DNA from: Roseburia_D sp964388945
GTDB taxonomy: Bacteria > Bacillota > Clostridia > Lachnospirales > Lachnospiraceae
Assembly: GCA_964388945.1 (NCBI GenBank)
Contig: CAYMCM010000077.1
Location: 1-10,154, forward strand
Direction: 5' to 3'
Length of the DNA: 10,154 nt
Shown: positions 6,483-10,154 of the stretch, in pieces
How the letters are laid out: the number at the start of each line of letters is the position of its first letter
How positions within the stretch are numbered: the stretch's first letter is position 1
The notes under the pieces: model-generated
Database searches by the model: none
The model's input: only the letters and a program-made list of their open reading frames with translations
What the model was told of the DNA's origin: nothing
Translations under genes and position numbers: made by a program

Positions 6483-7922
6483 TTAGAAAAATACGTGATT
6501 CCCGATCACCACGCCCGCACGTCCGGAGCTTGCACGCCGGAAAGAAACACATCCGCCGGTATTGTCGGCTCCGCTTATTGCTTCCTGTGCCGCCTGCATA
6601 CAGCTTCCGCTGACGCCGCTTGCAATAACGCCCTGTACACTGGATGCTGTTGTGAACTGTCCGCCCTGATAGATGACTCCTGAAATAGATCCAGGATATC
6701 CGCCGCTTCTGACACGATTCATAACAACTGCTCCCACTGCCACTTTTCCTTCGTAGCACTCAGATCCCGCTTCCAACTGGATCAGTGCTGCAAGAAGTGT
6801 CACATCATCTGTGGATGCCGCTACTGCAGACTTCTGTGTTGTCGCTGCCGCACTGCTTTGACCCGCTTTCTTTTCTGCTTCGGCAGCGGCAGCTGCGCGT
6901 TCTTCCTCAATGGAGATCGCATCTCCCACGGAAATATCAACCATAACATATGGTGCTGCAACATATGCCAGCTTATCGTCATACTCTACAGCCACCCATC
7001 CGTCAGCAGCTGCCGCCTCGGTATCTACTGTGAGCACCTGTCCTTCGTATACCGCATCAATTACGGTCGCATTCTCATTCGGCTCCGTTCTCAAACGAAG
7101 ACCTCCGGTCATAACCCTTGCCTCTGTCTGGCAATCCTGCTTTGCCAGTGCATACGCATCCACGCCAAATACGCAGTATGAATTTAATACATATCCGTCT
7201 ACCGAACCGGATCTTACATGCGTCCAGTTATCTCCCTGTTCCACGATCTCTGCCGCATCACCTTTGTAAAGCTTACCGACTACTTCCGCATTCTCATCGC
7301 CTGCTGCACGAATATTCAGATATTCATTTACGCTCGGCATCAGTCGGTTCTGCCACTCAGCCTGTACCTGCTCAAGCTGCTGTGCAGCCGCATCCGACTG
7401 TATCTCATTTGCGGTATTCTCAACTGTTGCAGCCTCATTTGAAGCATTGACGTCCATCATATCTTCCTGCTGCTGCAGCTCTGCCTCTGCTGTTTCTTCG
7501 ACTATTGTCTCCTGCCCCTCGTCCTGTGCATCCTGCAGATCCTCTTGCGTGTCTGCGTCAGTCATATTCTGTAAGTCTTCTCCAGTCATCTCCACCGGCA
7601 TGCTTCTTACCGCATCCGCCGGTAAAGCATCAGTTAATTCTGTCTGTGCTGTCACATCTGTGCCACCTTCCACAGAAGCTGCCACTAACTGTACATCGGA
7701 ATGCTCCACACTGACTTCTGCTCCGCCGTTCTCCACGAGTGCCATCTGTCTGGTGATGCCTGCTACCGTTGTATAGCTTTCTTCTGCGCTGACAACTGTC
7801 TGAACTGTTGTCATTGCTTCCGTATCCGAAACAACCTGACTTGTAACTGATGTGGTCGCTGTCATTACCACCAGCATTCCTGCCACGATAGAACCTTCGA
7901 CCACTTTCCTGTTTAAATTCAT
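6483..7922 (-). CDS. Secreted SH3-domain cell wall hydrolase (SleB/Hydrolase_2 type)
   Basis: This is probably a peptidoglycan hydrolase acting outside the membrane. The 479-aa protein opens with a signal-like N-terminus (basic MNLNRK, then a hydrophobic core to about residue 30). A long acidic, Gln/Glu/Ala/Thr-rich region without structure signals follows (about 60-190). Two SH3-type repeats come next (about 201-253, YLNIRAAGDENAEVVGKLYKGD; about 273-329, GLRLRTEPNENATVIDAVYEGQ, first residues quoted), then an Ala/Glu helical linker (340-372) and a C-terminal Hydrolase_2 domain (373-479). The hydrolase motifs are LIQLEAGSECYEGKVAVGAV (380-399, expected catalytic Glu384), MNRVRSGGYP (401-410) and the terminal IGNHVFF. 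The related SleB is a lytic transglycosylase of spore cortex; here a vegetative role seems as likely. The ATG at 7922 has GGAGG 5 nt upstream; an ATG at 7943 has none. The gene stands alone between terminators, behind a WalR-box promoter region. Confidence 0.9.
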   Translation of the reverse strand: MNLNRKVVEGSIVAGMLVVMTATTSVTSQVVSDTEAMTTVQTVVSAEESYTTVAGITRQMALVENGGAEVSVEHSDVQLVAASVEGGTDVTAQTELTDALPADAVRSMPVEMTGEDLQNMTDADTQEDLQDAQDEGQETIVEETAEAELQQQEDMMDVNASNEAATVENTANEIQSDAAAQQLEQVQAEWQNRLMPSVNEYLNIRAAGDENAEVVGKLYKGDAAEIVEQGDNWTHVRSGSVDGYVLNSYCVFGVDAYALAKQDCQTEARVMTGGLRLRTEPNENATVIDAVYEGQVLTVDTEAAAADGWVAVEYDDKLAYVAAPYVMVDISVGDAISIEEERAAAAAEAEKKAGQSSAAATTQKSAVAASTDDVTLLAALIQLEAGSECYEGKVAVGAVVMNRVRSGGYPGSISGVIYQGGQFTTASSVQGVIASGVSGSCMQAAQEAISGADNTGGCVSFRRASSGRAGVVIGNHVFF

Positions 7923-7962
7923 ATTTCCCTCCATATTTTGCATAGTGCTAAATTATTGAAAT

Positions 7963-7992
7963 AGTATTACACTCATATGATGATTTATGCAA
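7963..7992 (-). promoter_or_regulatory. Second, weaker promoter candidate of the hydrolase gene
   Basis: On the minus strand TTGCAT (7992-7987) is followed after 18 nt by AATACT (7968-7963), with TG one base before it as in extended -10 promoters. Its start would be near 7956, about 33 nt before the ATG. The WalR box would then lie at about -50 to -66, a position compatible with activation. The match is moderate and the DNA is AT-rich, so it may be accidental. Confidence 0.35.
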
Positions 7993-8005
7993 TTTTATTA
8001 CATTT

Positions 8006-8022
8006 GTTACAAATTTGTTACA
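8006..8022 (-). promoter_or_regulatory. WalR (YycF/VicR) box upstream of the cell wall hydrolase
   Basis: The minus strand reads TGTAAC (8022-8017), AAATT, TGTAAC (8011-8006). This is an exact match to the established WalR consensus TGTWAH-N5-TGTWAH. A third copy, TGTAAT, begins 3 nt later (8002-7997). WalR controls autolysins and other cell wall genes in low-GC Gram-positives, which fits the gene behind it. The box starts at the predicted +1 of the strong promoter, a position usually linked with repression. No walR gene is in the window. Confidence 0.6.
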
Positions 8023-8028
8023 AGCCAG

Positions 8029-8057
8029 ATTATAGCAAAGAACATAGGCTTTGTCAA
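8029..8057 (-). promoter_or_regulatory. Full-consensus sigma-A promoter of the hydrolase gene
   Basis: On the minus strand TTGACA (8057-8052) and TATAAT (8034-8029) are both perfect and separated by exactly 17 nt. Transcription would start near 8022, giving a leader of about 100 nt before the ATG at 7922. It lies just after the pgi terminator, so it is the first promoter available for the hydrolase gene. Such a strong core promoter would normally be expected to be restrained by a regulator. Confidence 0.85.
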
Positions 8058-8088
8058 GCAAGCGGCATTTTGCCCCGAAATACGGTAA

Positions 8089-8135
8089 CAAAAAGAGGGG
8101 CAGTCCCGGAAATCTTTCCTAAGGACACCCCCTCT
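8089..8135 (-). terminator. Intrinsic terminator of pgi
   Basis: On the minus strand a hairpin pairs AGAGGGG (8135-8129) with CCCCTCT (8100-8094). It continues after a 2-nt mismatch with GTCC/GGAC and closes with an inner GGAAA/TTTCC. The run TTTTTGTT (8093-8089) follows at once. It starts 31 nt after the pgi stop. There is no T-run on the other strand, so it is directional for pgi. Confidence 0.9.
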
Positions 8136-8166
8136 ATCTCGCTGTATCTTTTTGACTGAAAAACGA

Positions 8167-9516
8167 TTATTTTAATCTGTTCAGCAAAGTCTCTCTCGCA
8201 TCTTCGTAACCCGGTTTTCCGAGCAGTGCGAACATATTTTTCTTGTAGCTTTCAACACCCGGCTGATTGAACGGGTTGATGCCAAGCAGGTATCCGCTGA
8301 CACCGCATGCAAACTCGAAGAAATAGAATAATTCTCCTAAATAGAATTCGTTCTGTTCCGGAATATTTACCATGAAGTTTGGTACATTTCCGTCTGTGTG
8401 TGCAAGAATCGTTCCGTTCATCGCACTCTTGTTGACAAAATCCATCGTCTTGCCTGCAAGATAGTTTAATCCGTCAAGATCAACATCCTCTTTCTGGATC
8501 GTCACTTCACATCTGGATTTTTCTACATTCATAACTGTCTCGAACATGATTCTGGAACCATCCTGAATGAACTGTCCCATAGAATGCAGATCTGTGGTGA
8601 GATCTACGGATGCCGGGAACAGACCTTTCTGGTCTTTTCCTTCGCTTTCGCCGTAAAGCTGTTTCCACCACTCAGATACATAATGAAGGCTCGGCTCATA
8701 ATTAGCCAGAATCTCTACGGATTTTCCTTTTCTGAGCAGGATGTTGCGAAGTGCCGCATATTTGAGTGCATCGTTATCTTCAAATTTCTGCTCTAATGCA
8801 AGCTTTCTTCCTTCTGCTGCACCTTCCATCAGTTTATCAATATCAGCACCGCTTACTGCGATCGGAAGAAGTCCTACTGCGGTAAGAACGGAAAAACGTC
8901 CTCCGACATCATCCGGTACTACGAATGTCTCGTATCCTTCTTCTGTCGCAAGGTTCTTTAATGCTCCCTTTGCTTTATCTGTTGTCGCATAAATTCTCTT
9001 TGCTGCTTCTGCCTTACCATATTTTTTCTCAAGCATTTCCTTGAAAATACGGAATGCGATCGCCGGTTCTGTTGTTGTTCCGGATTTGGAAATGATGTTT
9101 ACGGAGAAATCTCTGTCACCAACTACATCGATCAGTCCCTGAAGATAAGTTCCGCTGATGCTGTTTCCGCAATAATAGATTTCCGGTGTTTTACGGATTT
9201 CCTTTGATACATTATTGTAAAATCCATGTCTTAAAAATTCAATCGCAGCTCTTGCTCCAAGATAGGAACCACCGATACCGATCACGATCAGCACTTCGGA
9301 ATCTCCCTGAATCTTTTCTGCTGCTTTCTTAATACGTGTAAACTCTTCCTTGTCATAATCTACCGGAAGATCGAGCCATCCCAAGAAGTCATTTCCTGCG
9401 CCGTTTCTGTCAAGAAGCTGCTTTTTCGCATCTTCTACCAGTTTGCTCATATAAGTAACTTCTTCATCGCTGATGAAGCCTGCTGCTTTTGAGTAGTCAA
9501 ACGTAATTTTCTCCAT
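8167..9516 (-). CDS. pgi: Glucose-6-phosphate isomerase
   Basis: This cytoplasmic enzyme interconverts glucose 6-phosphate and fructose 6-phosphate in glycolysis and gluconeogenesis. The 449-aa protein is the short form usual in Firmicutes. Visible motifs are VIGIGGSYLGARA (78-90), the phosphate-binding SKSGTTTEPAIAFR (143-156), VGGRFSVLTAVGLLP (204-218, PGI signature 1), LYGESEGKD (287-295) with Glu290, TDLHSMGQ (308-315) with His311, and FNQPGVESYKK (416-426, signature 2) with Lys425. Glu290, His311 and Lys425 are the residues expected for ring opening and isomerisation. An in-frame ATG 10 codons upstream (9546) has no ribosome binding site. The ATG at 9516 has AAGGAGTG about 6 nt upstream and fits the family N-terminus. 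It has its own promoter and terminator, so it is likely transcribed alone, with possible read-through from the upstream membrane protein gene. Confidence 0.98.
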   Translation of the reverse strand: MEKITFDYSKAAGFISDEEVTYMSKLVEDAKKQLLDRNGAGNDFLGWLDLPVDYDKEEFTRIKKAAEKIQGDSEVLIVIGIGGSYLGARAAIEFLRHGFYNNVSKEIRKTPEIYYCGNSISGTYLQGLIDVVGDRDFSVNIISKSGTTTEPAIAFRIFKEMLEKKYGKAEAAKRIYATTDKAKGALKNLATEEGYETFVVPDDVGGRFSVLTAVGLLPIAVSGADIDKLMEGAAEGRKLALEQKFEDNDALKYAALRNILLRKGKSVEILANYEPSLHYVSEWWKQLYGESEGKDQKGLFPASVDLTTDLHSMGQFIQDGSRIMFETVMNVEKSRCEVTIQKEDVDLDGLNYLAGKTMDFVNKSAMNGTILAHTDGNVPNFMVNIPEQNEFYLGELFYFFEFACGVSGYLLGINPFNQPGVESYKKNMFALLGKPGYEDARETLLNRLK

Positions 9517-9540
9517 TTTTAACACTCCTTCGTTTATCCC

Positions 9541-9552
9541 TGCCATTTGGCA
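9541..9552. promoter_or_regulatory. Short inverted repeat in the pgi leader
   Basis: TGCCA-TT-TGGCA (9541-9552) is a perfect 5-bp inverted repeat with a 2-nt spacer, lying about 12 to 24 nt after the predicted pgi start and before its ribosome binding site. It could be an operator half-site pair. It does not match the CcpA cre or Rex consensus. It is short and may be chance. Confidence 0.25.
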
Positions 9553-9570
9553 TTTCTTTTCATCGTGTCA

Positions 9571-9599
9571 ATTTTAGCAAAGTTACCGCTATTTATCAA
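9571..9599 (-). promoter_or_regulatory. pgi promoter
   Basis: On the minus strand TTGATA (9599-9594) and TAAAAT (9576-9571) are separated by 17 nt, with 5 of 6 matches each and a TGC extended -10 element. The start would be near 9564, about 48 nt before the ATG. The -35 box overlaps the stop codon of the upstream coiled-coil gene. Confidence 0.8.
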
Positions 9600-9913
9600 G
9601 GGAAAATTTCCTGTAAAACCGCATCAAATACGGCTTCCTGCTCTTTTTTCTCCTTTTGCTTTTCTGCCGCCTGAAAAGCCTCCCTCTCACGCTTTCTTTC
9701 TTTGGCTTTTTCTGCTTCCATTTCTGCCTCTTTGTCCATCATCTGCTCAAAATGAAATGTCATATTTTCATTTATGGCATCTAACTTTTTTTGGATCTTT
9801 CTGCTCTGCTTTAAATACCCAAGCATTGTCACAAATAAGAGCACACATACCGCAAGGATCAACACTCCGCTGTTCTTTTGTAAAAACTCCAATGTCTGTT
9901 CGATCATCTGCAT
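9596..9913 (-). CDS. Small single-pass membrane protein with charged coiled coil, 105 aa
   Basis: I do not recognise the family. Residues 1-15 (MQMIEQTLEFLQKNS) are followed by one clear transmembrane segment (about 16-33, GVLILAVCVLLFVTMLGY). The remainder is a long, highly charged helix (about 34-95), rich in Lys and Glu (KAKERKREREAFQAAEKQKE, 69-88), predicted to form a coiled coil. It ends in AVFDAVLQEIFP. The positive residues just after the membrane segment (LKQSRKIQKK) suggest that the C-terminal helix lies in the cytoplasm. The ATG at 9913 has AGGAGG at 8-nt spacing, one of the best ribosome binding sites in the window, so it is very likely translated. It sits 79 bp before the pgi start, but pgi has its own promoter, so a shared function is not implied. 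It could be a scaffold or a partner of a membrane complex; nothing in the sequence decides this. Confidence 0.85.
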   Translation of the reverse strand: MQMIEQTLEFLQKNSGVLILAVCVLLFVTMLGYLKQSRKIQKKLDAINENMTFHFEQMMDKEAEMEAEKAKERKREREAFQAAEKQKEKKEQEAVFDAVLQEIFP

Positions 9914-9935
9914 GACTGCTACCTCCTGTTTTTAC

Positions 9936-9951
9936 CTTTTCCTCGGAAAAG
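9936..9951. promoter_or_regulatory. Inverted repeat in the leader of the 105-aa membrane protein gene
   Basis: CTTTTCC and GGAAAAG (9936-9942 and 9945-9951) form a perfect 7-bp inverted repeat with a 2-nt spacer, about 10 to 25 nt after the predicted start of transcription and just before the AGGAGG site. It could be an operator for a repressor or a small hairpin; no regulator can be named. Confidence 0.35.
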
Positions 9952-9967
9952 TCCATTTTTCTTCCCT

Positions 9968-9996
9968 ATTATAAAAAAGCAGGTTCATTTTTTAAA
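9968..9996 (-). promoter_or_regulatory. Promoter of the 105-aa membrane protein gene
   Basis: On the minus strand a perfect TATAAT (9973-9968) is preceded after 17 nt by TTTAAA (9996-9991; 4 of 6 matches). The start would be near 9961, giving a leader of about 48 nt with a good AGGAGG site. The -10 box overlaps the end of the doubtful small frame upstream. Confidence 0.55.
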
Positions 9997-10136
9997 GTAG
10001 CTTTGTCCAACTTTTCACCGCATGTTTCGCCTCTGTTTTTCAGGCTTCGGGCAAATTTTTTCTTCTTTTGCACCAGTCTTTGTTTTCTTCCACAAAATGC
10101 AGGCATGTCATTTTTATTTTCTTGACTTTTTAGCAT
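9969..10136 (-). CDS. Doubtful small reading frame, 55 aa, near the right edge
   Basis: An ATG at 10136 opens a 55-codon frame ending in TAA at 9969, directly followed by TAG. The product is basic and Lys-rich (MLKSQENKNDMPAFCGRKQR at 1-20, with KKKKFARSLKNRGETCGEKL at 24-43) and has two Cys. I recognise no family. Neither this ATG nor the in-frame ATG at 10106 has a ribosome binding site. The frame also stays open to the window edge (six more codons), so it could be the 3' end of a longer gene. Against this, the upstream DNA looks like AT-rich intergenic sequence with promoter-like TATAAT/TATACT strings. The rest of the 241-bp stretch from 9914 to 10154 shows only the promoter and inverted repeat listed separately. 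Confidence 0.25.
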   Translation of the reverse strand: MLKSQENKNDMPAFCGRKQRLVQKKKKFARSLKNRGETCGEKLDKATLKNEPAFL

Positions 10137-10154
10137 AACAGTATAATATAAAAG

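Noticed and set aside
7923..8022. A riboswitch (for example of the c-di-AMP type often seen before cell wall hydrolases) in the 100-nt hydrolase leader
   Set aside because: The leader is AT-rich, with no GC-rich stems, and is too short for the ydaO-type fold.
8071..8102. Alternative pairing TGCCCC/GGGGCA overlapping the pgi terminator, suggestive of an antiterminator
   Set aside because: On the minus strand the competing segment is transcribed only after the terminator's T-run, so it cannot act as an antiterminator for pgi.
9543..9571. TTGACA (9571-9566) upstream of pgi as an alternative -35 box
   Set aside because: The hexamers at 16 to 18 nt downstream do not resemble TATAAT. The overlapping TTGATA-17-TAAAAT promoter is far better.
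9547..9915. Plus-strand 122-codon frame opposite the 105-aa membrane protein gene
   Set aside because: The minus-strand frame has an excellent ribosome binding site, promoter and protein-like features; the plus-strand frame has none of these.
10122..10154. Plus-strand promoter at the right edge (TTGACT with TATAAT or TATAAA)
   Set aside because: The spacing is 14 nt to TATAAT and 19 nt to TATAAA, neither good, and no plus-strand gene is visible to support it.

Overview
The window looks like chromosomal DNA from a Gram-positive anaerobe of the class Clostridia, most likely a Lachnospiraceae (Roseburia/Agathobacter-like) species. This rests on the look of the proteins, the strong AGGAGG-type ribosome binding sites, the AT-rich intergenic DNA with sigma-A-type promoters, and the gene order birA - small DUF - coaX - dusB - hypothetical - greA. 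It is a judgement from memory of family sequences; no search was run. Every convincing gene lies on the minus strand, so transcription runs from high to low coordinates. I see no mobile element, CRISPR array, tRNA or rRNA.

Right part (about 9517-10154): a 105-aa single-pass membrane/coiled-coil protein of unknown function has a good ribosome binding site and a TATAAT box upstream. Above it, to the window edge, is a doubtful 55-codon frame with no ribosome binding site. Next comes pgi (glucose-6-phosphate isomerase), with its own strong promoter overlapping the stop codon of the membrane protein gene and a strong intrinsic terminator after it.

Middle (6317-8166): a secreted protein with two SH3-like repeats and a C-terminal SleB/Hydrolase_2 domain is controlled from a 244-bp region. 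That region holds a fully consensus promoter (TTGACA-17-TATAAT). Immediately downstream is an exact match to the WalR (YycF/VicR) box, TGTAAC-N5-TGTAAC, at about +1 to +17. A weaker extended -10 promoter sits below it. This is the most interesting regulatory signal in the window. A hairpin terminator separates this gene from an SPFH/stomatin-family membrane protein, which has its own leader and five 11-residue coiled-coil repeats.

Left part (1-5389): after another hairpin comes a tightly packed gene series. It runs ornithine carbamoyltransferase (argF-type), birA (biotin ligase/repressor), a 112-aa Lachnospiraceae protein (DUF6145-like), coaX (type III pantothenate kinase), dusB (tRNA-dihydrouridine synthase), a 224-aa hypothetical protein, and greA, which is cut by the left edge. 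From birA to greA the gaps are 1 to 48 bp with no terminator, so this is probably one transcription unit. It joins cofactor supply (biotin attachment, CoA synthesis), tRNA modification and transcription elongation. argF may be read into it or may have its own promoter.

Most of the window is ordinary housekeeping DNA. I did not find a clearly new system. The items worth following are the WalR-box promoter of the cell wall hydrolase and the three unassigned proteins (112, 224 and 105 aa).
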